64,000 nt of DNA from Chelonoidis abingdonii. Its lineage: Eukaryota; Chordata; Testudines; Testudinidae. This document shows, piece after piece, positions 24,215 through 34,795 of the stretch. The stretch lies in contig NC_133771.1 in assembly GCF_003597395.2 (NCBI RefSeq), positions 122,961,741-123,025,740 on the forward strand, given 5' to 3'. Numbering within the stretch: position 1 is the first letter of the stretch; every line of letters begins with the position of its first letter. Under the pieces are notes generated by a model. That model saw only the letters and a program-made list of their open reading frames with translations, had not been told where the DNA came from and made no database searches. Position numbers and translations under genes: made by a program.

Positions 24215-25065
24215 TGTTATAAGCATAAGTCCCAATTCTGAACCTTAGAGTCCAAAATGTGGGTGCCTGCATGAAACCTCCAAGCTTAATTACCAGCTTA
24301 GATCTAATAACGCTGCCACCAGACAGGAATTTCAGTGCCTGCCTCACTCTGGTCTCCCCAAAACCTTCCCTGGAGGACCCCAAGACTCAGATGCCCTGAG
24401 TCTACAACAAAGGGAAATAACCCACTCCCCTTGTCTCCTCTTTATTTCCTCCCAGGCTTCCCCTCCCTGGATGGCCCTGGACAATCACCTTATTTCAATT
24501 CCTTGAATTGCAAAACAGAGCGATCAAGTTTCTTTCACCCTCAGTCAGAGTCCCTGCAAGGAAGCTTTGAACTCTGACACAAAGAGATTTTCCCTTCCCT
24601 CTGTTTCCTTCCCTCCCCAAAATTCCCTGGTGAGTTTTAATAGGAAAAATCAACAGGTCTTTAAAAGTATCTTGATATAAAAAGAAGAAAAAGACATAAA
24701 AATTATCTCTGTATCAAGTTGACAATATACAGGGTATTTGGCTTAAAGAAAATGAATAAACAGCTTACCCAAAAAGAATACAATTTAAACCCATTCAGCA
24801 AACTACACAACTGTAAATAACAAAACAATTAAAAACCTATTGTCTTCTACCTTTGTACTTACACTTGGAAACAGAAGATTAGAAAGCTTGGAGAGAGACA
24901 GTTCACTCTCAGAGCCGAGAGCAACAGAGAGACAAAGACACACACCCAGAAATTCCCTCCCTGAGCTTTGAAAAATCCGGTTTCCTGATTGGTCCTCTGG
25001 TCAGCTGTTTGGTTACACCTTTGCAGGTGAAACAGACATTAACCCTTAGCTATCTGTTCATGACA
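24215..25065 (+). mobile_element. Solo LTR, TGTCATAA/TTATGACA family
   Basis: Close relative of 10849-11757 along its full length. It starts TGTTATAAGC, ends TCATGACA, and has a perfect 5-bp TSD ACCCC (24210-24214 and 25066-25070). The AATAAA signal is kept near 24755, while the TATA region reads GATATAAAA. It lacks some segments of the reference copy (851 against 909 bp). Its 80-codon frame at 24335-24577 parallels the frame at 10968-11180 in the sister copy, which reflects common descent and not coding function. Confidence 0.87.
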
Positions 25066-25070
25066 ACCCC

Positions 25071-26493
25071 TTAATATACATCCACAATAGAAATAATTCC
25101 CCCCCTTTTTGGCCACTGACTGAATCACAGTGAGATGGGATCTGCTGGTGTGGGCAGATGTGGCTATTTAGCTCTATAAGCTCCCTCTATTTCTCCTGCA
25201 TTTAATGAAAGATTCCGCTTTCTCATCAGGGTTCCTAGAGATAATGACATACTACAGCCAGCTGAGGTGAACATCTGTTTTAAGAATTGTGAACTTATAG
25301 AGACCATTTGTCTGTCTGGTCTTCCTTTCTTGTTTTCAAGTGAGTCCTATTCATTTCTCTGTTAATTAAATATATGTGAAATCAGTAAACTATTGGGTCG
25401 AAGAAACAATTAACAACCAAAATTAAAAAGCAGGGGTGGAGCGGACTCCTTTCTCTCTCCACTGATTCTGCTTGGGAGAAATTGCCCTAGTTTTTAGCTT
25501 GTGTTTTCTTTTCCTGTCACATGGAAGTCTTTGGTTGGTTGGGGCTTACATACCTAATGATAACATGGTGAAGTTAACCCAGGAGAACAATGCATCCCAT
25601 TAATCTGCCTCATGCTTAATTGGTAACTACTGTATGGGGCTGGCATTTCAAACACAGATTGTAAATGTACTTGAATTAGTTACTGTTTAATTGATACAAC
25701 TGGCACACATCCTAGAACCTACATGCACACACCGTAAAGAGAGAGCAAGAGAAAGCAACAAGGAGCCATTATGAATCATCTTTATATGCGAATATCAATT
25801 ACAGACAGAAAATAATTGGATTTCAGATCATTTTAACAAGGCAAAATAGAGAGAGGTGGGCGCAGCGGAAAATACCAGTGACTATTGTTCATAGTTGCGA
25901 GCCCATTACCCACCTATGTCATGAGCTGTTGTGACCAAGCCCTGGAAATGCTGTCTTAAGGGGGCAACAGCTCAGCCAGCCAAAGCCCTAATCACCAAGG
26001 CTTTGTTTTGGGTTCAAGAAACCTAGGACACGGTAGCAGGGTGGGATAACGTTTGTATGGGACAGCCAATACATCTTGCCCCCTACAATCCTTCCTCACC
26101 CACACACAGGAAGTGGAATTGAGCAGGGGAGGCCCCAAGCTCCAGGTGACCCTCCCTTCCCCCAGGTATACTGGCTGGAGCAGAAGACGCAGTGACAAAG
26201 CCAGCCACCAGTCGCCTTCTCTCAGCAAGAGCCAGGGGAACAGCAGCAGGAATAAGAATGTGGGCACAGTGAGGTAGCTCGAAGCCTATGGCTTAGTTCC
26301 TTGCACAGGTGAACAGAGTCAGAATCATACTAAAGTCTGGTTCTTAGAAATAAAAATACAGATCACCTTTGATTTAAGAACAGGTAACCTTATTTTTATC
26401 TGAGGCAAATCAATAAACTTTTTTCTCTCACCGGTATTCACCTGTTTCTTTAAATGATATCAGATGGATGGAGCTGACTTTTGCAGGGTTTGT
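25071..26493. other. Unassigned non-coding DNA
   Basis: No supported gene or bounded repeat. Overlapping frames on opposite strands at about 25992-26277 lack motifs. Confidence 0.4.
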
Positions 26494-26501
26494 CTACTAC
26501 T

Positions 26502-26802
26502 CAGGGGCGGCTCCAGACCCCAGCACGCCAAGGGCGTGCTTGGGGCGGCATGCCTCAGGGGGAGCTCTGCCGGTCGCCGGGAGGGTGGCAGGCGGCTCCG
26601 GTGGACCTCCTGCAAGCGTGCCTGTGGAGGGTCCGTTGGTCCCACGGCTCTGGTGGACCTTCGGTGGAGCCGCGGGACCAGCGGACCCTCCACAAGCACG
26701 CCTGCAGGAGGTCCACCAGAGCCGCTGGACTGGCAACCGGCAGAGCGCATCCCGCGATGTGTCGCCCTGCTTGGGGCGGCGAAATGTCTAGAGCCACCCC
26801 TG
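26502..26802. mobile_element. GC-rich hAT-type MITE with 8-bp TSD
   Basis: Termini are CAGGGGCGGCTCCAGAC and, at the right end inverted, CAGGGGTGGCTCTAGAC. The perfect 8-bp TSD CTACTACT lies at 26494-26501 and 26803-26810. CAGGG ends plus an 8-bp duplication are the hallmark of hAT transposons. The interior is a large imperfect GC-rich palindrome: 'ggaggtccaccagagcc' near 26708-26724 is mirrored by 'ggctctggtggacctt' near 26646-26661. That symmetry is why long open frames appear on both strands here (such as 26460-26879 minus and 26464-26871 plus); none is a gene. Confidence 0.88.
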
Positions 26803-26810
26803 CTACTACT

Positions 26811-28737
26811 CTGTGTTTGTTCAGAGCTTAGCACAACAGGGCTATACTCTTGGTTGGCCCTTAGGTACTGACGTGACAAATATGATTTTGTACCAAAAGT
26901 TGCCAGGATCCCTTATAAAACCAGGCTGACCTTCCCATTTTCTCAGATTTTGAAACAGCTGCCATGAGAAAGACTAAGACTCCTGGAATATAGCAAACTG
27001 TTCACCAGTCCACCAGAGAATAACAGAAGGTTGATGTATATTTAACTAACAAACAAAAACAAACCTGACACAAAATCACAAAAGCAAGGAAGTGAAAGAT
27101 TAAGCCTCTTAGAACTACGTACTGTTTTGTCCTCCACCATCCACAGGCATGAGTTATCCCACTATCATGTACCACGGACTACACACCATAACCAGTACCT
27201 TTGTTCCTCCAGGGATTCCAGCCTTCCACCAACCCCTTCATGAAACTATCTCCTAGATCCATATCAGTCTACCCTTCAGTCCTCTTCACTGCATTACCCC
27301 ACTCCCAACACCATTAGCTGGGGGTATGCTGTGACCAGCATTTCCTAATTTAATACTAATATTATATGTATTTCTATCCTACGTAAAAAATTGAAGACAC
27401 TGCCCTTCTCAATGTGGGCAACGAGCAGTCTCATAAAATATCTCTTTGCCAAAAAGAGGCTAGTATAGACAGGAAGCATTCCAGGAAAAGATGAAAATAT
27501 CCAAAAGATGACGATAGAAATATTTCAATGATGAAAAATTCAAATGGTTAAACATTTCTTGTAACATGGAAAAGTTAAAAAAGGCTTTAAAAATGTCAGG
27601 TCCAGATCCTTGGCCATGGTTTTAAGCCTTCTTTGTGTTTTCCCACCATGGGCCATTTGTGCATGGATATAGTGGCTGGAGAGTGTTGGGTACAAGAAAG
27701 TTACCACCACATAGAAGAGAGAAAGAAAGTCGGGATGGAAGTTACTCATTCCTGCTGCTCATGAAGAAAGATATCATCATTTCTTTAGTTACTAGGATCA
27801 CTTTGAATCAAAGCACTACAACTCATTAGTGATGTTCCTAACTAAGAGCTTTACAGATCAAGTCTCCACCTTTTGGGGCTAGAGTCTCACCTTCACTGAG
27901 CTAAAAGGCTGGGGAAAGACATCTGTAAGCCTGGAGCTACTGAGGGTCACAATGCCATGGCTGCGGGCTGAAATGCACACTCTAACAGCTGAGGATTGGG
28001 CAGAGTGCTATGTGCAGTCATGTGGCACAGCATTTTTGGAAGCAAATAGATCAGGCGATCTTTAAATTGCTGCTCATGAACTACTGTTTTCCAGAAAACT
28101 GGATTACAAACAATCCTGACCATAAAATTGTTAGAAAAATGAAATTGTTGACCTTGGTTCATCTTTCCCTTTAGGGAGAAAAATGCCTGGAACAGTTCTA
28201 AGACATGCAATTCTGTTCACAAAGTGTCCTGATATTACATCTGCACCAGCATCCAATTTGGATTTTCAAGTAAAAGCAGCCCTGCCTTATGGGTGAATTT
28301 GTACACTCACAGTCTTACTAAATCAAGATAGAATCACACATCATATAGCCAGCTACCTATCCCAGACAGATCTGGTTGCTCTAATCATAAACTTCCATTA
28401 GGTGAACATAACGCAAATGCACAAAGGGGAAGCACTAAGATGGCAATACTCATGCTGTATAATACTGTATAACCTCATGCAATTTCTGACATCTATTTAT
28501 TAAAGCTTTTCCATAGTTACAAAAGTTAAAGAAAGAGCAAGAAATATGAGAACAAAGATCGTCAAGAAATTACAGAGAAAGATACAAAGCACCTAGCAGC
28601 TAAGGACCCTAATTCATATGGGAGAGGCTCCAGAACAGAACCATCAATAGACATCATAGATTATTCAAATAATGTTAGCCCTTTGGTCTATATGGTTAGC
28701 CAAAGTTTGAGGCCTTACCAACTTGTTTTCACTAGCA
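26811..28737. other. Unassigned non-coding DNA
   Basis: No gene is supported. Bases 27663-27690 nearly duplicate 14110-14137 (28 nt, one difference). Confidence 0.4.
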
Positions 28738-28745
28738 TGAGAAAT

Positions 28746-29263
28746 CAGGGCCGTGAAGGTGGGGGGGCAAGTGGGGCAATTTGCCCCAGGCCTCGCAGGG
28801 GCCCCCACGAGAGTTTTTTGGGGCCCTTGGAGAGGGGTCCTTCACTCGCTCCGGGAGCCCTGGAAAACTCTCGTGGGGCTCAGGCCTCTGGAGCTTCTTC
28901 TGCGCCCGGTCTTCCCTGGCGGGAAGTCCTTCCGCCCCCCGCCGGTGAATTACTGCTGAAGCAGGACCCACCGCCAGCCGAGTCTTCGGCGGTAATTCAG
29001 GGACCCACCTTTCATTCTGGGACCCACCACCAAAGTGCCCCAAAGACTCGCTGCTGGGGCTCCCCGCCGCCAAATTACCACTGAAGACTTGGCATTTCGG
29101 TGGCGGGTCCCACTTTGGCGGTAATTCAGCAGCGGGGGGCCCTGCCATGCGTCTTCAGGGCACTTCGGTGGTGGGTTCCGGAGCAGAAGGACCCCCCACC
29201 GCCGAAGCAGGTGCCCCCCGCCACCAAAGACCCCAGGCCCCCGGAATTCTTTGGGCGGCCCTG
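28746..29263. mobile_element. GC-rich hAT-type MITE with 8-bp TSD
   Basis: It begins CAGGGCCG and ends CGGCCCTG, and is flanked by a perfect 8-bp TSD TGAGAAAT (28738-28745 and 29264-29271). The interior is GC-rich, with repeated phrases such as 'ggcggtaattcag' (28988 and 29117) and their complements. It is non-autonomous: the four long overlapping frames (28683-29084, 28732-29148, 28950-29282 and 29100-29405) are by-products of GC richness and internal repeats. Confidence 0.87.
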
Positions 29264-29399
29264 TGAGAAATTGGTGATACAAGTCAGCTTGGTTTCATGT
29301 TATTTACAAAAACATGTTTACAAAGTCCTGTTCTGCTTCCTGTTTATTTTTAGGCCTAGTCACTCAGCTTTCCACCTTCAAGTTTTTGTTTCTTTTTGC

Positions 29400-29840
29400 A
29401 GGTAAAATCATCTTGTAAAGTTCCTGCTCCTGCAGCACAGCATTTGGGTGTAACCTTTCACTCTGATTTGTTATTTGATTCCCATATTAACTCTGTTGTG
29501 AAGAGCTGTCAATTTCATTTATTGAACATTTTTAAAATCTGTGCTTGGTTAATGACTCTAGCAAATAAAACTTTGGCGCATGCCTTGGTTCTTTCTCAGC
29601 CTGGTTACTGAAATGGTTTTCTTGCTGTTTTTAGTGCATCTATTCTATCTTAATTGCAATCAGTGCAGAATCATTTGGCTTGCCTGGTATTGTTGTGCTT
29701 CATGTTCTTCTCATACAACTCTGTTACTTGGGTCACCACTTTTCTTGCATATTCAATGTAAGATTTTGATACAGACATTGTCATATTTAAGCCACTTGTG
29801 GTACAGGCTGTCTTTTTTGTTAGATATGTGCACAGCATAG
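29400..29840 (+). mobile_element. L2/Rex-like LINE reverse transcriptase fragment
   Basis: The 29396-29611 frame reads HLGVTFHSDLLFDSHINSV and VKSCQFHLLNIFKI, then LAHALVLSQPGY. This matches the palm-to-thumb part of L2/Rex1-type LINEs, where the family has LGV-FDS-L-F--HI and a later HAF--SRLDYCN-box. The reading continues past a stop and resembles the LQ-VQN motif near 29662-29676. Stops and frameshifts make it a fossil. The clade is inferred from motif order and may be wrong. Confidence 0.6.
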
Positions 29841-29996
29841 TGCAGTGAGGCCCTGATCCTTGGCTGGGTTCTCCAGGTGCTTCAACAGCACAAATAATAA
29901 ATAAACGAGCTGCACTTCAAATGTTTATTGTGGTTGTCAAGGCGCTACTGGTGCCAGCATTATTCTCCATTTTAAGTGTAACCTTCAGCCAGGTGA

Positions 29997-31119
29997 TGTT
30001 GACAGCAACAAGGGCCAGGTTCAATATCTAGGGGTTCCTCTTAGGATCACAAAACAGAACCAGCTCAAGCACCCAGCCAGAAATCTGGGAAACTAAACAC
30101 CACCCTTGGGTGCCTCTACGAGGCAATACTTCCCCATTTGCAAGCACTGTGTCTGTGTATAACACAAACAAACATTTATTAAGAAGAGAAGAAAACACAG
30201 CATTCATCTGGGAAAACACTTTAACAATGACTTGGCAACAATGACTGTACAGGCAGTAAGTAAAATACCCACTTACAGTATCCTGGGTTGTGTCCTTTGC
30301 CTTGGTTTGCAGTGTGAAAGTCCAGCAGACAAATGTCTCTTTAACATACCACTTCTCTTTTCCCTCTGCTGCACCCCACTTGCTGCAGCCTCTGCTGCTT
30401 TCTCTGCCACTGGCACTACTACTGCTCTCTGCTACACCGTCACTGCTGCCTTGAGCAGCCACACTGTGTTCAAGGGTTCCAGCACGGAGCCCAGTTCTTA
30501 ACGATTTCAGCTCTTAGTGATTTCACTATTGGTGCCTCTTCTATGTTATCTTTTTCACCGCAACACTGTCTCCATACCAGGTCTAAGGGCCAAGGCTCAG
30601 CCGCCCTTAGTTTAGCTTATCAGTGATTTCAGCTTTAGTGATCACTGAGAAAGAATCAGCACTCTCAATTGAATCTAATCCAGTCTAGCTTTAAACACTG
30701 GAGGTAGGAGGTCAAATGGCTTCTAGGACTCTTTGTCCAGGTCCACTCCACCACATAGGAACACCCATCCCAATCTCCTCCACCTTTCCCCTGGAATTTG
30801 GCATCACTACTCTTCATTTAGTAAGTGAGGTTCAAGTCAGCATGAACCCTCTCATTTAGGGCACCTAAAGTACAGTTCTGCTGTCCATTACTCATACAGT
30901 ATGGATTATAACATTTCATTACCCCTGCACCCAAGACTACAGTGAATCTTTACCCAAAACGGCCAAGCCGGTTGGAGTGCAATCACCTAGGTAAAGTAGG
31001 TGAGTCTATGCAAATATGGGCTGCTTCTGAAGTATTTTCCCCCAGTTCATCACTAGATGGCAGTGGAGAGTTCATTCCAACCACTGCTTACCTACCTATA
31101 GGTAATAGGGGCACTGGCA
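29997..31119 (-). mobile_element. Possible LTR-type element, minus strand (weak)
   Basis: On the minus strand it starts TGCCAGTGCC and ends GCTGTCAACA. An AATAAA signal lies near 30174-30179, about 180 bases before the 3' end, which is the order expected in an LTR. No TSD was found with these ends, and the middle matches nothing I know. It may be two unrelated segments. Confidence 0.3.
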
Positions 31120-32802
31120 ATACCTCAAAAATCAGAATGAATTTTTTAAGTATGCACATGGTAATAATAATCAATATAACAGATAGATTAACACTAAATA
31201 GACCCAGGAACAACCAAAATTTGAGATCTCTCCCTTATCTCACAAAAAACAACTTTCCTCAAAGAGACTCTTCTCACCGTTTATGCTCTTTAATCTTCCA
31301 ATCCCAAACAAATTCCTTCTTTCTGTCCCTCATCTCCAAACAGACTGATCCAGTCCCACACTCCTCCTGATGTTCTCTTTGGTCTTCTCCTCTCAGCCTT
31401 TCCAAAGAAATTTATTGATTTCTCAGTGATTCACTGCTGAATGGGGATTCCTCATCAGGTCGCCCAGCCTGATGCTAAAGATCTTGCTGTAATGTGCCCT
31501 TGTGCATGGGTGAGATGTTATTTCTCTCAGAGCCAGCCAGAGTTTATGTTCTCTGGGGAGAAAACAACTGTGTTTAAAAGTGAATAACAAACAAGCAGAA
31601 CATGGCCAGAGTGAAAAGCACAATCCACCATGAAGTCCATTCTGAGCAGTTACTACATGGATCTAGTTTACTGTCATGGCCTCTATAAAAATATGAGACC
31701 ATCTGAATTGTTCTTCGTGTCTTTCTAAAAGCATTATGTCTGAAATTCATGCGTGCTCTGAGGGACAGTAATAGACCTTATGCATTACTTAAGCCTTGCT
31801 TTGAAGTTTTAAGTCGGACTTAGCTAGTGCATAGGCCTTATGCTGGGCCTCTGCACAGGGTAGGATTTCACCCAATTCACTGTTTCTGAAAACTAGGCCT
31901 TCCCCATGTTCTGCATGTTTCTTGGAACTCTTTCCCTCAAGACACGTGTGCCGCAGCTTCATTATTTCCATTTAAATACAACAATAAGACTGCTGAAGTT
32001 TTATTTCACTATTGTCTTCCTGAATCTGTTTTATTTTGTTCATGAATTGTGTGCCACACAGCTTACTGGTGCTTGGGAAGCTGTGATAACAGATCTCCAA
32101 AGAAGTAAAGCAAAGTAAACCATAGAACTCAGAAATGGAAAATATCCATTTGTTCATCTTCCTAGTCTCTATGCTTTATCCAGTCTAGAGCTTTAAATGT
32201 GTCAGATAAAAAGGACGGATCTTGACTATTAAAATAATAGAAGAGCTGTCAGTAGTGAAGCTGATCCACTGCTATAGATGACACCAAGCCTTTTTCCTCC
32301 ACTTTTCTTCTCATACCCCTGCAGTTGAACCCTTCTCAGGTTTCCCTATCATCTGTCATATTGTCCTAGATGGTAGTCCAAAGATTTCATCCATGGACAG
32401 GCATCCAATAGTTAGAGAATTAAGTTATCAGACATGATTTGTCCCTTGTGGCAAGATGTAACCTGACATAATCCAAAGAACTATATCTTAACATGTCAAG
32501 GTTGCAAAGAGATAACAATTACTTTGTAGCAGGTAGCATATGATGAAAGTTACAGAGTATGCAGTGAGGGATCCTTTCGTTGGCATGAATCTAGTGCTGC
32601 CTTAATTCCTGAGTAACTAATACAGTGATGGAGGCCAAGGATTAATACCTGTTCACATTTTTTTACAATGACATTTAATCATCTTAATTATATTAGACAC
32701 AGCATGAAGGCTTAATCTCTCCTCCATTTACCTGATGCATTACGTCAACTGTTACCCGAGGTTCTTTCAACCCAAAGCTCTTGGTAACTTTTACTCTGAG
32801 TG
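31120..32802. other. Unassigned non-coding DNA
   Basis: No gene or bounded repeat recognised. Confidence 0.4.
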
Positions 32803-32808
32803 AGGTGG

Positions 32809-33473
32809 TGTCAGGAAATAAATCAGGGGAGACGACCGTCTGACCGATAGATGGCTGGCACAAACAGGACAACATAAGAGTGCTTTCACTTAAAGCTAAA
32901 CTTTACTTAGTCTCAAGCACTTACACACGTCTGCAACAAGTTAGTAAAACACCCCCAACCCTTGATAATTACCAAAGCTGAGTGTGGCTCTCGAGTGACA
33001 CAATGGCAGGCTTCCGGTCGCCAAATCTTCTGTCTGCCAGTGGGGACCACAAGATGTATCCAGAGGGAGAGTCCAAAAAGAGTCCAAAAGAGTTGCCAAA
33101 TGAGTCCAACTATCTCAAGCTTTCCCTCTTATTTATACATTAGTAATAGAATGACATGCCCCTTAAAGAAAACTTGTTAAGTAAGCACTTCCAATGGGCA
33201 AGCAAGAGGCTCCTTCTGATTATTGATTAACCAGGTGTGGGTTTTTCCAGAGTTTGCAGCCTTTAGACCCCAATAGACATTCCTGGGGCACATCCTGCTC
33301 TTTTAAAATGCATATATCAGCAACTTCAACACAATTCTTATCAGTAAGGACGCGGGGTCAAGCTGTCCTTTCTGTCGCACCCCAAAACTCCCCCCCTTCT
33401 GTCTTGGTCAAGCCGGGACTGCTGAATGGCCAATTTACAGCTTGCTCACTAGGCTGCCTTTAACAATAAGCCA
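32809..33473 (-). mobile_element. Retrovirus-like solo LTR on the minus strand
   Basis: Read on the minus strand, it starts TGGCTTATTG, has a TATAAATAAG TATA box (33129-33138), and ends CCTGACA. Downstream of the TATA box the sequence moves from a GC-balanced R-like zone into 'gtcagacggtcgtctcccc' and the terminal CA, as in U5 regions. A 6-bp duplication is possible but worn (AGGTGG at 32803-32808 against TAGTGG at 33474-33479, 4 of 6 identical); 6 bp is usual for class II/beta-like elements. No primer-binding site or coding remnant follows, so it is most simply a solo LTR of an endogenous retrovirus. Confidence 0.6.
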
Positions 33474-33562
33474 TAGTGGTTTCAGGCACTTTACTGGTTT
33501 GCCAAAATCTCTCTGTACAAACAAACTCAGCTGCATTCAATGGCCATTCAGAAGTAGAGGAC

Positions 33563-34299
33563 TGTGATGGGATGTATAAACCCCACACTGGGCAACAAGG
33601 TGTTAAGGGATTATTTTGTGCTCAGCCAGCCCCACCCTGCCACACCAGCAGCAAACGCTCCATCTGCTGGAGGAATTCAAAGGGAGAAAAGTATCAGAGG
33701 GGTAGCCGTGTTAGTCTGGATCTGTAAAAGCAGCAGAGAATCCTGTGGCACCTTATAGACTAACAGACGTTTTGGAGCGTGAGCTTTTGTGGGTGAATAC
33801 CCACTTCGTCAGACGAGAAAAGTAGCTCATTTGGGTTGCAGAGCTGGAGGTGAGCTGACCTACAGCCCACAGCTCCAGCAGTACAGAGGAAAGCCTAAGA
33901 CTCTGACACAGTTGCCCAAAGGGGACCTTCCTGAGGGAAGGGAGGACCCACCCCAGAGACTACCAGAGAGGGAAGTATCCTGTGGACCTTGGACTTTGGT
34001 AACCCACTCTACTTATTGTGGTTTGGGTTTCCCCAGAAGGGGAAAGCTTTGGACTAAGCTGACTCCAGAGGGAGCGGACAAGAGGATGAGGCCCAGGAAG
34101 GACTGCCTTAAGCAGTCTTGGCTGCCAGACCACTGGTAGCCCCAAAGGGCCCTGGTAGAGTGGGAGGGCCTGAGATCCCCTCCCCACAACCCCCTTGGCA
34201 GTCAGGGGTTGCAGCCATGACCACTAGGCCTTGCTCCCCAACCAGATCCTGAGGGAGACCCATTACAAGGACCAGTGGTGATACAGCTTATGTGTCACA
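33563..34299 (+). mobile_element. LTR-like high-copy element, interrupted by a PLE insertion
   Basis: It starts TGTGATGGG and ends GTGTCACA, short inverted ends with TG/CA. The body resembles a repeat that I recall as very common in turtles ('ctgctggaggaattcaaagg' then 'gtagctcatttgggttgcag'). The match of these two phrases across 33694-33814 shows that the short PLE copy landed inside this element later. No TSD was identified, so an LTR is likely but not proven. The frames on both strands (33789-34139 and 33960-34187) have no domain. Confidence 0.45.
33694..33814 (-). mobile_element. Short PLE-tail element with decayed hammerhead-like core
   Basis: A 121-bp insertion with a perfect 10-bp TSD GAGAAAAGTA (33684-33693 and 33815-33824). 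On the minus strand it reads GTCTGACGAAG, a 6-bp hairpin GTGGGT/ACCCAC (33789-33804), AAAAGCTC, then the tail 'gttagtctataaggtgccac' and 'actaacacggctac'. The CTGACGA box (33806-33812) is intact, but the second box is AAAA instead of GAAA. Its 5' end lies only 3 bases before the CTGACGA box. It is the same family as the pair at 63010-63266. Confidence 0.75.
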
Positions 34300-34679
34300 C
34301 ACACTGAATGTGTAACTCCATGAGTCCAAGTATGCTGAGCCCTTTATCAAAATATGATATTTTGCCACAGTTATGCTCCAAAACATTCCAGGTAACACTG
34401 TTTTCATTAATGTGCTTGGGACCATTACTGCAGAATACTGCACTACTTATTGTAGTAAGGCTAATACTCAGCATGAGAGCTGGCCAGAGACCAAAAACTA
34501 CATTTCACAAAGAGTTAACAAAAAACAAACCTTCTAAAAGCTTTTGCACACTGGGATCTTGTCAAAACTTCAATTTTTATTAGATGTTTTATTTGGGTCT
34601 AACTTCCTCCCATCCCTGCTTCCTCTCCCCAATCAGAGATGACCAGAGAACCTTCAATCTCCAAAATCTTCCCATCAAA

Positions 34680-34795
34680 AACTTTATCAAAAGCCATACA
34701 TGGCTGCAAAATGTTTTGGCTTTGACTAAACAGAATATTTTGATGAAAAAATATTGAGTTGAAAATGTTCAAACCAGCTCTACTCGTAATATTTA
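34680..34795. repeat. Fragment of the AT-rich MITE seen at 17087
   Basis: Ends 'gttcaaaccagctctac', matching the right-hand terminal repeat of the element at 17087-17501, and is preceded by the same type of A/T-rich 'tttgatgaaaaaata' sequence. The left end is missing. Confidence 0.5.

Noticed and set aside
26460..26879. Long overlapping open frames on both strands (up to 139 codons)
   Set aside because: They lie in and around the GC-rich palindromic hAT MITE; the symmetry and lack of stops in GC-rich DNA explain them. No domain or codon signature supports a gene.
28683..29405. Four open frames of 101-138 codons
   Set aside because: They overlap on both strands across a MITE with internal repeats and defined TSD ends, and have no recognisable domain.
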